Positions 25,884 through 33,576 are shown, counted from the stretch's first letter. The stretch: DNA of 41,700 nucleotides from an uncultured Clostridia bacterium (GCA_944362615.1 CALVTM010000010.1:1-41700), one strand, 5' to 3'. The notes: a model not told the origin generated them from the letters alone. Numbers and translations: made by a program.

Positions 25884-27326
25884 TTACAACTCCATGAATA
25901 TTCCGCTTATCAGGATCGCCGCCATACATACCGGCGCAATAAACCTTATCATTATCTTGAAGTACATGCGCATACCTTTACTTTTAAGATCTATCTCGTC
26001 TATGATCTCATCAGTGTTGGTAAAGAATCCGACGATAACACATGTTCCTATCGCGACAAGCGGCATAAGCAGGTTGTTTGACAGCCAGTCGAACATACCA
26101 AGTATACTTTTTTCGGCTATCTGTATGAACGACAGCGGACCGAAACCGAGTGAGGACAGCGACCCGAGCAGTATAGATACGCCAAGGGTTATCAGACACG
26201 CGGACCACCTCTTCAGATTAATGTTTTCGCGGAGCACCTTTACTATCGTCTCTACAAGAGATATGGACGACGTTATCGCGGCAAAAAATACGAGAACAAA
26301 GAACAATGCGCCTATTACACGCCCGCCCGGAAGCTCATTGAACACAAGCGGAAGCTGTAAAAACATCAGCGACTGACCGGACTCGGCCATAGCCGCCTCT
26401 ACATCCGGAGAAAACGCATAGATGGACGGGATAATGATCGTTGCCGCAACGATAGCGAACAGTGTGTCGCATATGGATATCTGACGCGCACTTGCGGAGA
26501 TGCTTGCGTTCTTCTTCATGTATGAGCCGTATGTTATCATAATGCCCATTGCAAGCGACATCGAATAAAACAACTGACCAAGCGCCGCAAGCAGTGTTTC
26601 AAATTTCAGCTCACTGAAGTCGGGTATGAAAAGGTCTTTCACTCCTTCCATCGCTTTGTCCTGAAACAGCACATATATCATCAGGAATACAGCCAGTGCG
26701 GCGAGAAGCGGCATGAGTATCTTGCTTATACGCTCTATACCCTTCTGTACGCCGCCTACGACGACCGCTACCGTGCATACCGAGAATATAAGAAAGAATA
26801 CCATCGGCTGCCACGGACTGGAAGTAAAGCTGTTAAAAAACTGATTTGACGTGTCGAGCGTTACGCTGTCGCCGAGAAGAAGCGGATCTCCGGCAATGTA
26901 TCCGAAAATGTACCTGACCACCCAACCGCCTATAACGCAGTAGTACGGTACGATTATTATAGGTACGGCAAGCACGAAAAATCCGAACCATTTGAATTTT
27001 TTGTTGAGCGCCGCAAATGCACCCAGACACCCCTTGCCTGTCTTGCGCCCTATCGCTATTTCAAGAACGAGCAGACAAAATCCGAAAGTTACGGCAAGGA
27101 GAATATAACACAGCAAAAAAATTCCCCCGCCGTATTTAGCGGCAAGGTACGGAAACCGCCAGAGATTGCCGAGACCTACTGCCGAGCCTGCAGCCGCAAG
27201 CACGAAACCGAGCTTTGACGAAAACCCTTTGTGATTGCCTTCATGTTTTTTCTCAGGCTCTCCGTCCGTTGCCGGTTGCTCGCTGTTATCACCGCCGGAA
27301 GGCATAAAATTTTCTTCTTCCATCAT
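25884..27326 (-). CDS. Neurotransmitter:sodium symporter (NSS/SNF) family transporter
   Basis: A 480-residue membrane protein that would take up an amino acid or related amine with Na+. After a 35-residue charged, hydrophilic N-terminus, the first helix has the family hallmark 'LAAAGSAVGLGNLWRFPYLAAKYGGG' (unwound part binds Na+ and substrate). About eleven to twelve membrane helices follow, including 'YYCVIGGWVVRYIFG' in helix 3 and 'FFAAITSSISLVETIV' in helix 8. The length fits bacterial members such as LeuT-like tryptophan or alanine carriers. The substrate cannot be told from sequence. It starts with a double ATG after AAAGGAA, has its own promoter and terminator and is monocistronic. Confidence 0.93.
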   Translation of the reverse strand: MMEEENFMPSGGDNSEQPATDGEPEKKHEGNHKGFSSKLGFVLAAAGSAVGLGNLWRFPYLAAKYGGGIFLLCYILLAVTFGFCLLVLEIAIGRKTGKGCLGAFAALNKKFKWFGFFVLAVPIIIVPYYCVIGGWVVRYIFGYIAGDPLLLGDSVTLDTSNQFFNSFTSSPWQPMVFFLIFSVCTVAVVVGGVQKGIERISKILMPLLAALAVFLMIYVLFQDKAMEGVKDLFIPDFSELKFETLLAALGQLFYSMSLAMGIMITYGSYMKKNASISASARQISICDTLFAIVAATIIIPSIYAFSPDVEAAMAESGQSLMFLQLPLVFNELPGGRVIGALFFVLVFFAAITSSISLVETIVKVLRENINLKRWSACLITLGVSILLGSLSSLGFGPLSFIQIAEKSILGMFDWLSNNLLMPLVAIGTCVIVGFFTNTDEIIDEIDLKSKGMRMYFKIMIRFIAPVCMAAILISGIFMEL

Positions 27327-27367
27327 TCGTTTCCTTTATTGTAAGTCGATCATAAAATTATGAATAC

Positions 27368-27396
27368 ATTGTACCCGAAAATCACATATTTGTCAA
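27368..27396 (-). promoter_or_regulatory. Promoter of the sodium symporter gene
   Basis: Minus-strand TTGACA (27391-27396), a 17-nt spacer and TACAAT (27368-27373). Confidence 0.8.
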
Positions 27397-27489
27397 TACC
27401 AAAACGCGAAAAGCCATACTTTTTGCTTTTTATCCGTCAATAATGTCTTTTCTGCTGCATCGGCTGAATTGTTTTCCATTTTACGTTGC

Positions 27490-27518
27490 TTGCAAACACA
27501 TGACCACTGTGCTATAAT
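27490..27518 (+). promoter_or_regulatory. Promoter of the HPP-like membrane protein gene
   Basis: TTGCAA (27490-27495), a 17-nt spacer and TATAAT (27513-27518), divergent from the symporter promoter. Confidence 0.75.
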
Positions 27519-27556
27519 CAAATGGAGAAACACATCAAGCAACCGGCGGATAAATC

Positions 27557-28555
27557 ATGAATGAGATCAACAAAAACCGCATACAGTTCCGAATGTCGCT
27601 ATTGTCGTTGACGCCCTGCGCTATATTCATACTGATAGTCACGCTTATGACCGGGGTATCGGAGCTTACAAGCGAACCCGAGATCATTTTCCCTGAAGCC
27701 GCTGCCATAGCGCTCGGAGCGCTAATCGCCCCGGGACTGCCGTGGAAGGTCAATAAAATCTCCGCACTGATGCTCGTGTTTATCTGCGCGGTTGCCGGAC
27801 TTACTATCTCAAGGTACGTTTTACTCCCCCTTGAATATAAACTCATCATCGCATATATAACCGGGCTTTTCTTTTACACCTTTTTCGGCACCTCGTTCGC
27901 GCCCATAATTTCAGCAGCAGTTCTGCCCGTACTCATGAACACCAGATCGCTGATATACATAGCCGCGGCAGTGAGTCTGACCGCATTGGTGCTCGTCGCC
28001 CGGTATATACTCGAACGCGCAAAATTTCGCAGTCACGAGAGAGCGGAAATTATGCCCCTGCCCGGCGTCGGTCATATCGCGGAATTTATTTTCAGATCGG
28101 CTGTCGTTACGATCGTCTGCATTTTTGCAATCAAGACAGGATTTAAGTTCCTTGTATGCCCGCCCCTTCTTGTCGCGTTTACCGAATTTACCGTACACGG
28201 CAACAAGGCCTTGCGCTCACCGGTCGGCACTTTTTCCATACTCACGCTTTGCGCAACGGCAGGAACCCTGGCAAGGCTGCTCTGCTCGGTTGCCGGTGCG
28301 CCGCTTACGCTTGCAGCACTTCTGACCGGGATTATCGTTGCAGCGGCAGTTTACGCGACAGAAATATATCTGCCGCCTGCCGCAGCCATTGCAATTCTTG
28401 CCATGCTTCTGCCGTCTGACGCCCTGCCGTCATATCCGCTACAGATAGCTGCCGGTGCGCTGTTATACCTATTATTCGGGCAGGTGTCCGATATCGTACT
28501 TCCAGACCCGGCACGCGAATGCAGGATCACTCAGCCCTGCCAGCGTATACAATAA
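27557..28555 (+). CDS. Polytopic membrane protein with internal duplication (HPP-family-like)
   Basis: A 332-residue protein with about ten hydrophobic segments. Two halves repeat: 'FPEAAAIALGALIAPG' near residue 45 matches 'YLPPAAAIAILAMLLP' near residue 280, each starting a membrane helix. The second motif recalls the HPP family of small integral membrane proteins, some of which are linked to nitrite transport, but here the usual His is absent, so the assignment is tentative. The ribosome site is weak. The gene is alone, with its own promoter and a hairpin just after the stop. Function is unknown; transport is the likeliest role. Confidence 0.65.
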   Translation: MNEINKNRIQFRMSLLSLTPCAIFILIVTLMTGVSELTSEPEIIFPEAAAIALGALIAPGLPWKVNKISALMLVFICAVAGLTISRYVLLPLEYKLIIAYITGLFFYTFFGTSFAPIISAAVLPVLMNTRSLIYIAAAVSLTALVLVARYILERAKFRSHERAEIMPLPGVGHIAEFIFRSAVVTIVCIFAIKTGFKFLVCPPLLVAFTEFTVHGNKALRSPVGTFSILTLCATAGTLARLLCSVAGAPLTLAALLTGIIVAAAVYATEIYLPPAAAIAILAMLLPSDALPSYPLQIAAGALLYLLFGQVSDIVLPDPARECRITQPCQRIQ

Positions 28556-28558
28556 AAA

Positions 28559-28582
28559 ACGGGGCCCGAAAACGGGTCCCGT
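28559..28582. terminator. Bidirectional hairpin between convergent genes
   Basis: ACGGGGCCCG (28559-28568), AAAA loop, CGGGTCCCGT (28573-28582). The T-run (six T) lies on the minus strand, so it ends the TetR transcript best and may also serve the plus-strand gene. Confidence 0.8.
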
Positions 28583-28739
28583 TGCTGTATGTTTAAGATT
28601 ATGCGCACTCTGTTGCGCTCATGTCCGATCAATCAATTGTTTTTGGCATGACATATTTGACAGGCGCATCCCGGTTCGGCAGTATGCGTCAGTAGTTTTC
28701 CTGTCCATATGTGCATATGTCATACAAACCCAGATCGGG

Positions 28740-29258
28740 CTATTCATGATAGATCGCATTGACTATTATCTCCGCAAGATCGGATATCGTATCCTTACAA
28801 TCATTATCCAGCCATGCTATCGTTACATTAAACAGCATTCCTGCGTATATATATGGATCGTATTTTTCTTTATCCGGATAGTCCTGCTCAAAAGTCGTTA
28901 TATAATTCTTATTGAGATAATCAAGATATATATACTCAAGGCGCGCTTTGCGGATCAGTTTAAAAGGCTCAATATTCTCTTTGAACATCGTAAGTACGCT
29001 TTTTACCACGTTGATATAGTCGTCTTTGCACCTCGGATAAAACCGTTGAGAGTATATGAATTTTTTTGTATTATGCTCTAAGTAATACATCAGCACATCT
29101 TCTTTGCATTTAAAATGACGGTAAAACGTAGCACGTCCTACTCCTGCTTTTTCCGCAATATCCTTAACGCTTATCCTTTCGTATTCGTTTTCACTCATCA
29201 GTTTGAAAAGAGCCTGCAAAATATAATGCCTTGTGTAATCTTCCGACACGTATTCCAT
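28740..29258 (-). CDS. TetR/AcrR-family transcriptional regulator
   Basis: A 172-residue repressor. The N-terminal helix-turn-helix 'RISVKDIAEKAGVGRATFYRHFKCKEDVL' (about residues 28-56) is typical of TetR proteins. The C-terminal ligand domain is of the short type seen in DhaS-like regulators ('YAGMLFNVTIAWLDNDCKDTISDLAEIIV'). AAAGGAG supplies the ribosome site. A near-perfect palindrome lies between the -35 and -10 of its own promoter, suggesting negative autoregulation; the same control could extend to the divergent gene at 29439. Such regulators often control stress or efflux genes, but the effector is unknown. Confidence 0.9.
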   Translation of the reverse strand: MEYVSEDYTRHYILQALFKLMSENEYERISVKDIAEKAGVGRATFYRHFKCKEDVLMYYLEHNTKKFIYSQRFYPRCKDDYINVVKSVLTMFKENIEPFKLIRKARLEYIYLDYLNKNYITTFEQDYPDKEKYDPYIYAGMLFNVTIAWLDNDCKDTISDLAEIIVNAIYHE

Positions 29259-29354
29259 GATACAAATACTCCTTTCTGTCTCATTTCGGCGAACACATTT
29301 CAGGTTGTGTCTAATTGCCTTTTCAGACGATTGATTTATTTATCCCCTTATTAT

Positions 29355-29383
29355 ATGATACACGTGTCTCACGGGAAAGTCAA
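29355..29383 (-). promoter_or_regulatory. TetR promoter with palindromic operator in the spacer
   Basis: Minus-strand TTGACT (29378-29383), a 17-nt spacer and TATCAT (29355-29360). The spacer and -10 are overlapped by GATACACGTGTCTC (29357-29370), a 14-bp inverted repeat with one mismatched pair centred on CACGTG, in the right place for a TetR operator. Confidence 0.7.
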
Positions 29384-29438
29384 CCGAAACGCGCGTCGGC
29401 AGACTGTACCATAATCAGAATTACGGAGGATTAAAAAA

Positions 29439-29975
29439 ATGCAGGAAAAAGATTTCGTGTCTTATGAGTATAAGACGGTCACAATCAAGACAAAAGATCA
29501 GAGCAAAGCTATGGACATGTACGAAGCGTTCGGATGGGAAATAACTGCGATAACGCCGACGGCTCTGGACGGAACCATGCTTTCGCTCAAACGCGACAGA
29601 AAACAAAAACATAAACAGGAACTTTCCAGACTTGAACGTCAGGCGGAAGATCTGACCGCCACGATAAACAGTCTGGAACACTCAAAAACTCTAGGCGCAA
29701 GTATCTTCTCGTATATTTTCGGAATAATTGCCGCTCTTGTTCTCGGCGGCGGCATGTGCATGATAATGCTTATCGAAAACAGCATACCTGCACTTGCAGG
29801 AGGCATTGTGCTCGGTATCATCGGTATCGCTTTATGCTCAGTTAATTATCCTATATATAAAGCTATTGCCGCGAAGAAAACCAAACAGGTATTGCCGGTC
29901 ATAGACGATAACGAAGAAAAACTTTCAAACATACTTGAAAAAGGTAACGATCTGCTTTGCGCGGACCTTATTTGA
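29439..29975 (+). CDS. Membrane protein with N-terminal DUF4177-like domain, coiled coil and two membrane helices
   Basis: A 178-residue protein starting 8 nt after GGAGG. Residues 8-50 ('YEYKTVTIKTKDQSKAMDMYEAFGWEI') resemble small DUF4177-type domains, ending in a GWE motif. A coiled coil follows (about 60-85, 'ELSRLERQAEDLTATINSLEH'), then two membrane helices (about 88-110 and 117-138) and a hydrophilic tail. It lies divergent from the TetR gene with about 180 nt between them, so it is the obvious target of that regulator. Function is unknown; a membrane stress or scaffold role is possible. Confidence 0.7.
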   Translation: MQEKDFVSYEYKTVTIKTKDQSKAMDMYEAFGWEITAITPTALDGTMLSLKRDRKQKHKQELSRLERQAEDLTATINSLEHSKTLGASIFSYIFGIIAALVLGGGMCMIMLIENSIPALAGGIVLGIIGIALCSVNYPIYKAIAAKKTKQVLPVIDDNEEKLSNILEKGNDLLCADLI

Positions 29976-30096
29976 ACGAACGTTAATTGTTAATCGCACC
30001 GGATCGCATCATTTATTATAACCCGCGTCAGTTTTTTACGATCTGGTACGAGCAAACGCCCGAATATAACTTATAAAGTCCGCAGGAAGTCCGATA

Positions 30097-31056
30097 ATGA
30101 ATATAATCCGTAAATACAAAGATATGTCGTTTGAACAAAAAACCATAATCAATACGATTATAAGTTTGTGCGTGTCGGCTGTGCTCGCTTGCGGAAAACT
30201 CATTATCGGACTTTTTACAGACTATAACATGATCAGTATCGCGGTTTACTCTTTCGGCATACTGCTTGCAAAGTTTGAATGCGTAATGGGCGTAAAAACG
30301 AATAAACGATCTTTTAGACAGCGCAATACCCTTACCGCGCTCTTTTTGTTTATTTCAAGCGTTTTATATATAGGTTTCATGTGCCGGATGTTTTTTATCG
30401 AGCTACGCATAAAAAACAACGGCTTTTATTATGTTCTTATTCTCGCCTTCATTTCCTTTGTCGAACTCGGAGTCGCGATCGCCGGGCTTTTCCGGACTAA
30501 AGACAAAGGTCACTATTACCGCAATATACGCTTGATCAATCTGTGCATTGCATTGATAGCAATTATGACTACGCAGATGAATATTCTTAACTGGCGAAGC
30601 GGCTTCGACATTGTACATATAGCAAATACATATTCAGGGATAGGCATAGGCGCGTTCATCGCATTATGTGCAGTATATATTCTGATCGCACCGATAACAA
30701 GCATCATAGGACGCGAATATAACGCTTTCAAATTGAACATCGACAGCCGTAATGACCTGATAGATCTTAAAAAAGATAATATGACTATCACTTTATGCCG
30801 AAGCTTTATATACGGTTCCTACGTTTATCGGGCAGCGATAGAAAACGGCAGCATTGTTCGCGGAAATATAGAACGCGACAGATCGCTATGGAAACATATG
30901 CACATATTCTGGAAGATCATATGCTGTATCCTTTCGGAAATACTCATATTTATATGGGCAGCCGGCAGATTGCTGCTGTTTTTCCGCTCTATAAATTTAC
31001 CAAAGAGATTGGAAAAAATAATGAACGCCAACGGATTTATAAAAATCGATATGTAA
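30097..31056 (+). CDS. Polytopic membrane protein of unknown function
   Basis: A 319-residue protein with about seven hydrophobic segments: two near the N-terminus ('IINTIISLCVSAVLACGKLIIGLF', 'ISIAVYSFGILLAKFECVMG'), four in the middle (about 80-210) and one near the C-terminus ('IICCILSEILIFIWAAGRLLLFF'). The first two resemble the start of cation-diffusion-facilitator carriers, but the metal-binding Asp/His pattern is not evident. A hydrophilic loop of about 55 residues ('EYNAFKLNIDSRNDLIDLKKDN...') lies before the last helix. It follows the coiled-coil membrane gene by about 120 nt on the same strand and ends at a terminator, so the two may form a TetR-linked unit. Confidence 0.7.
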   Translation: MNIIRKYKDMSFEQKTIINTIISLCVSAVLACGKLIIGLFTDYNMISIAVYSFGILLAKFECVMGVKTNKRSFRQRNTLTALFLFISSVLYIGFMCRMFFIELRIKNNGFYYVLILAFISFVELGVAIAGLFRTKDKGHYYRNIRLINLCIALIAIMTTQMNILNWRSGFDIVHIANTYSGIGIGAFIALCAVYILIAPITSIIGREYNAFKLNIDSRNDLIDLKKDNMTITLCRSFIYGSYVYRAAIENGSIVRGNIERDRSLWKHMHIFWKIICCILSEILIFIWAAGRLLLFFRSINLPKRLEKIMNANGFIKIDM

Positions 31057-31095
31057 GCTCACACATGACCTTTTCTCTTTCCGCACAAATAAAAT

Positions 31096-31119
31096 AAGGG
31101 CGCAGGATGCGCCCTTTTT
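31096..31119 (+). terminator. Terminator after the membrane protein gene
   Basis: AAGGGCGC-AGGAT-GCGCCCTT followed by T residues. It closely resembles, but is not part of, the hairpin in the 126-bp repeat downstream. Confidence 0.85.
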
Positions 31120-31165
31120 GCGTGTTCTGAGCTAAGCGGATAAAAATACCGCCGTCTGAACCGGA

Positions 31166-31291
31166 CAGAAGGGTTGCAGATAGCGTTCTTTCAAATGCGA
31201 GGACAAGGGAGTTTACACGGATGTAAATGACCGCAGTCCGAGACATGAAGAAAGGGCGCCAGATGCGCCCTTATCCTCGGTTTGGTGGAGA
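31166..31291 (-). repeat. Distal copy of a perfect 126-bp direct repeat (tRNA-Val 3' end plus terminator)
   Basis: Identical base for base to 33263-33388. On the minus strand it begins with TCTCCACCA, the last 9 nt of tRNA-Val including CCA, then the tRNA terminator (AAGGGCGC...GCGCCCTT) and about 90 nt of flank. Here no tRNA body is attached, so it looks like the far attachment site of an island, or the trace of a local duplication. The region 31120-31336 has no gene. Confidence 0.85.
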
Positions 31292-31313
31292 ATTAGTAAC
31301 TTAAAACGAATTT
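31281..31313 (+). repeat. 33-bp att-like junction repeat, copy 1
   Basis: TTTGGTGGAGAATTAGTAAC and the following TTAAAACGAATTT match 31865-31897 at 29 of 33 positions. The left part is the tRNA-Val 3' end; the right part is not found next to the intact tRNA. It marks the distal edge of the first cassette. Confidence 0.6.
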
Positions 31314-31336
31314 ATGTTGTTTCAACAAAACTAATT

Positions 31337-31801
31337 TTAATTGGGAAAGTTTATCCATTCGGGATTAAAATAAATTATCTTCTCGTTTTTTTCAATTATA
31401 TCTTTTCCATTCCATTTGTCTTCCGAAATATCAATCCAATTTAAATCCGGTATCACTTTAAAAAATAGAACTGAAACAAAAATATCTGCACATTCAACAA
31501 AGTTCGAAACCTCAGTCATAATAATATGTTTTTTTCCGACTTTATCAATGAGAGAAATCTCAACTCTAAATGACTTGCCATTTGTTATTGTTTGCATGAA
31601 TTGAATAGGGGTAAAACGCTTATCATCTATAACCAAGTGCTCATAAGCTCTATTTCTTAAATTTTTGAGTATATCATAAATAATATAAATAGTACTAGAT
31701 ATTGAAGAGTCCTTTTCAATTATGTAGTGGTATGAATAGCCGAAAAAGAACCACTTAATTTTATTTCTAATTCCTCTTACTATTTTAGGACGTTTTTTCA
31801 T
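31337..31801 (-). CDS. Unknown protein of the tRNA-Val island
   Basis: A 154-residue protein from the ATG at 31801, which has AGGAG 7 nt upstream; the longer start at 31816 overlaps that ribosome site. The N-terminus is very basic (MKKRPKIVRGIRNKIKWFFFGYS), the rest is rich in Ile, Lys and aromatic residues ('YIIYDILKNLRN', 'SLIDKVGKKHIIM', 'DLNWIDISEDKWNGKD'). I do not recognise a family. The gene is clearly more AT-rich than its chromosomal neighbours and lies alone between two att-like junctions, which points to recent acquisition. Confidence 0.6.
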   Translation of the reverse strand: MKKRPKIVRGIRNKIKWFFFGYSYHYIIEKDSSISSTIYIIYDILKNLRNRAYEHLVIDDKRFTPIQFMQTITNGKSFRVEISLIDKVGKKHIIMTEVSNFVECADIFVSVLFFKVIPDLNWIDISEDKWNGKDIIEKNEKIIYFNPEWINFPN

Positions 31802-31824
31802 CGTTTTACTCCTCATAATAAATA

Positions 31825-31861
31825 AACCTAAATCAAACTTTTAAAAAGTTCAATTTAGGTT
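31825..31861 (-). terminator. Long AT-rich inverted repeat between island genes
   Basis: 18-nt arms AACCTAAATCAAACTTTT and AAAAGTTCAATTTAGGTT differ at two positions. On the minus strand it is followed by a T-rich stretch, so it probably ends the upstream two-gene transcript; it also abuts the att-like junction at 31865. Confidence 0.6.
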
Positions 31862-31864
31862 ATG

Positions 31865-31897
31865 TTTGGTGGACAAATCGTAACGTAAAACGAATTT
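31865..31897 (+). repeat. 33-bp att-like junction repeat, copy 2
   Basis: TTTGGTGGAC plus the following AAATCGTAACGTAAAACGAATTT, 29 of 33 identical to 31281-31313. It lies between the two gene cassettes of the island and suggests two successive insertions at the same tRNA-derived site. Confidence 0.6.
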
Positions 31898-31899
31898 GC

Positions 31900-32271
31900 C
31901 TAAAAATTATGTTTTTTTTGCCACTCAAACCACCAATTGCTTGTAGAGATTGAGCCCCAAATGCAACCGAGAGTAGCTAAGCCAAAAAAGCCTGTTATAA
32001 TTCCTCCCCAAAGATAGCCGCCGCCTCTTTTCTGGACAATTATTGTATCGCCGTCAATTTTACAAGTTTCATTATCTTCAATATAGTCTACGATTTGACC
32101 CGAATATCTTTCATAAACGTGATGATAATCCTGCGCTACCCAATATTCATCGGTAGAATATTCAGTTGTTTCTGTTGACACTGTTAAAAGTATAATTCCT
32201 ATAATGAGCGGTATTACACAAATTGCCCAAAGTATTCTTATAACTTTTTTTCCTTGTCTTTTTCCATACAT
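31900..32271 (-). CDS. Small membrane protein with two helices, island gene
   Basis: A 123-residue protein with a membrane helix at about 11-30 ('IRILWAICVIPLIIGIILLTV') and another at about 86-108 ('YLWGGIITGFFGLATLGCIWG'), separated by a 55-residue acidic and Tyr-rich external or cytoplasmic loop. Its start codon overlaps the stop of the preceding gene (TAATG), so the two are translationally coupled. No family is recognised; AT content is high, as for the rest of the island. Confidence 0.65.
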   Translation of the reverse strand: MYGKRQGKKVIRILWAICVIPLIIGIILLTVSTETTEYSTDEYWVAQDYHHVYERYSGQIVDYIEDNETCKIDGDTIIVQKRGGGYLWGGIITGFFGLATLGCIWGSISTSNWWFEWQKKHNF

Positions 32272-32816
32272 TACCCCTTAATCGGATAATTATCATAAAT
32301 GCGTTGATAAAGTCGCGTTGTGCCATTTTTGATGATTTTATAAACACCAAAAAATTCATATCCGCTATTTGTTTTTACAAATGTAATTCTATTTGCATTA
32401 TTTGATTTACCGATAATATCATCAACTACTTCGATAATGGTATCGCCGCTATTTTGAATAAGATTGACAACATGATAATCGTTTACAACAGCGTCAAGTT
32501 TGTGAGCATCATAGTTAGGATAAAATATAAACCAAACATCATTTGCTCTGTCCATATCGGCATTAGCCGCATATAATGGCGTTTGCCACCCGAATTGATT
32601 TGCCTTGCTTTTATCCCAGCCAAGCGTATCACAAAATTTTTCATAAATCTTGCGAGAATTGCCACCGTATACACAACCGCGTACAATATGAGAAAAATCA
32701 GTTTCTATTTTTTTTGTGTGAGAAATAATTTGTATTTGTGGTCTACATGTTGCACAAATTTCCTCATCATCAGTTATGTAGTTTAATTCACATTTAGGAC
32801 ACTTTTTATAATTCAT
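32271..32816 (-). CDS. Zinc-ribbon protein of unknown function, island gene
   Basis: A 181-residue protein starting after AGGAGG. The N-terminus has a four-cysteine zinc ribbon ('CPKCELNYITDDEEICATC', residues 6-24). The middle ('YGGNSRKIYEKFCDTLGWDKSKANQFGWQTPLYAANADM') and the C-terminal part ('NRITFVKTNSGYEFFGVYKI...RLYQRIYDNYPI') look like a folded domain; the 'YEFFGVYK...RIYxR' ending recalls domains found at the ends of some restriction and HNH-type enzymes, but no catalytic motif is visible. It is first in a coupled pair with a small membrane protein. Such pairs in tRNA-linked islands are often accessory or defence genes; this is inference only. Confidence 0.65.
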   Translation of the reverse strand: MNYKKCPKCELNYITDDEEICATCRPQIQIISHTKKIETDFSHIVRGCVYGGNSRKIYEKFCDTLGWDKSKANQFGWQTPLYAANADMDRANDVWFIFYPNYDAHKLDAVVNDYHVVNLIQNSGDTIIEVVDDIIGKSNNANRITFVKTNSGYEFFGVYKIIKNGTTRLYQRIYDNYPIKG

Positions 32817-32863
32817 GATTTCTGCCTCCTAATTTATGACTATAATGATTTTTTGGCATTTTT

Positions 32864-32893
32864 AGTATATCATAATTTACGAAAAAAATACAA
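32864..32893 (-). promoter_or_regulatory. Promoter of the two-gene island operon
   Basis: Minus-strand TTGTAT (32888-32893), an 18-nt spacer and TATACT (32864-32869), upstream of AGGAGG and the ATG at 32816. Confidence 0.55.
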
Positions 32894-32899
32894 ATGATT

Positions 32900-32929
32900 T
32901 TGTCAGTATGATACATAATTTTTTATAAT
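32900..32929 (+). promoter_or_regulatory. Promoter of a candidate structured RNA
   Basis: TTGTCA (32900-32905), an 18-nt spacer and TATAAT (32924-32929). The expected start near 32936 coincides with the first base of a 15-bp inverted repeat. Confidence 0.5.
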
Positions 32930-32936
32930 GGCACTA

Positions 32937-33093
32937 TGGCGGGTGCTTGAATAAACGAGCGGCTCGGCTGCGCCTCGCCGTTCAAGCACCCGCCACAAAC
33001 AAAGCAACGCAATAAAAAACGAAACTTAAAAGCGCACGGGAACGGGCGTTCGCCGCTGAACCGCTTGGCGATCCGCCCTTATTCTCCGTGCGG
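32937..33093 (+). ncRNA. Candidate structured RNA with two GC-rich hairpins in an AT-rich island
   Basis: Hairpin 1 is a perfect 15-bp stem (32937-32951 with 32981-32995) around a 29-nt loop that can itself fold. After an A-rich linker comes hairpin 2: CGCACGG (33033-33039) with CCGTGCG (33086-33092), with an inner GGGCG/CGCCC stem. The GC richness contrasts with the surrounding DNA. The plus strand is favoured by the promoter position, but read on minus, hairpin 2 is followed by a T-rich tail and could be a terminator. The 3' end is not defined and no known RNA family is recognised. The rest, 33094-33262, holds no gene. Confidence 0.4.
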
Positions 33094-33262
33094 CAGTATT
33101 TGAGTTTTAACGCCTTTTGCATGTCGTCGGTATTTGTATATCGGCGGCGTTTTTTGAAATATTCGGTAAATACAGAAAAAAATTTAAAACCGTTTGTCGC
33201 AAAGAAATTTGTTTTATGTCACTCTCGGGTTCAGTGGATAAAATGCTACCTACCAAACCGAG

Positions 33263-33388
33263 CAGAAGGGTTGCAGATAGCGTTCTTTCAAATGCGAGGA
33301 CAAGGGAGTTTACACGGATGTAAATGACCGCAGTCCGAGACATGAAGAAAGGGCGCCAGATGCGCCCTTATCCTCGGTTTGGTGGAGA
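33263..33388 (-). repeat. tRNA-proximal copy of the 126-bp direct repeat
   Basis: Identical to 31166-31291. It includes the last 9 nt of tRNA-Val (33380-33388), its terminator and the following flank. Short ORFs read from both copies (starting MSRTAVIYIRVNS...) are by-products of the repeat. Confidence 0.85.
33342..33369 (-). terminator. Terminator of tRNA-Val
   Basis: Minus-strand AAGGGCGC (33362-33369) pairs with GCGCCCTT (33349-33356), followed by TTTCTTC. It starts 10 nt after the tRNA 3' end. Confidence 0.8.
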
Positions 33389-33456
33389 CAGCAGGACTCG
33401 AACCTGCGACCTCTTGCATGTCAAGCAAACGCTCTAACCAACTGAGCTATGCCTCC
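33380..33456 (-). tRNA. tRNA-Val(GAC)
   Basis: On the minus strand: acceptor GGAGGCA/TGTCTCC (one G-T pair), D-arm GCTC/GAGC, anticodon stem TTTGC/GCAAG with loop TTGACAT (anticodon GAC, codon GTC), T-arm GCAGG-TTCGAGT-CCTGC, discriminator A and encoded CCA. Confidence 0.95.
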
Positions 33457-33472
33457 GAATCATGACCTTGAT

Positions 33473-33502
33473 ATATTAGCATATTTGCATATATCTTGTC
33501 AA
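33473..33502 (-). promoter_or_regulatory. tRNA-Val promoter
   Basis: Minus-strand TTGACA (33497-33502), an 18-nt spacer and TAATAT (33473-33478), giving a short 5' leader of about 10-15 nt. Confidence 0.75.
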
Positions 33503-33576
33503 GCATGGAAAGTAAGTTTTTCGGTGAACCGCAGGCCTATTGTCCTTTATATGTGCATTTATTTATATAAAAACAT

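Noticed and set aside
31281..31897. Integron cassette array with attC sites
   Set aside because: No integron integrase and no paired R/L boxes. The junctions contain the tRNA-Val 3' end, which fits tRNA-site insertion better.
33107..33343. Short minus-strand ORF beginning MSRTAVIYIRVNS and its twin at 31037-31246
   Set aside because: Both are translations of the 126-bp repeat with different downstream sequence and no ribosome site; the shared part is tRNA flank, not coding.
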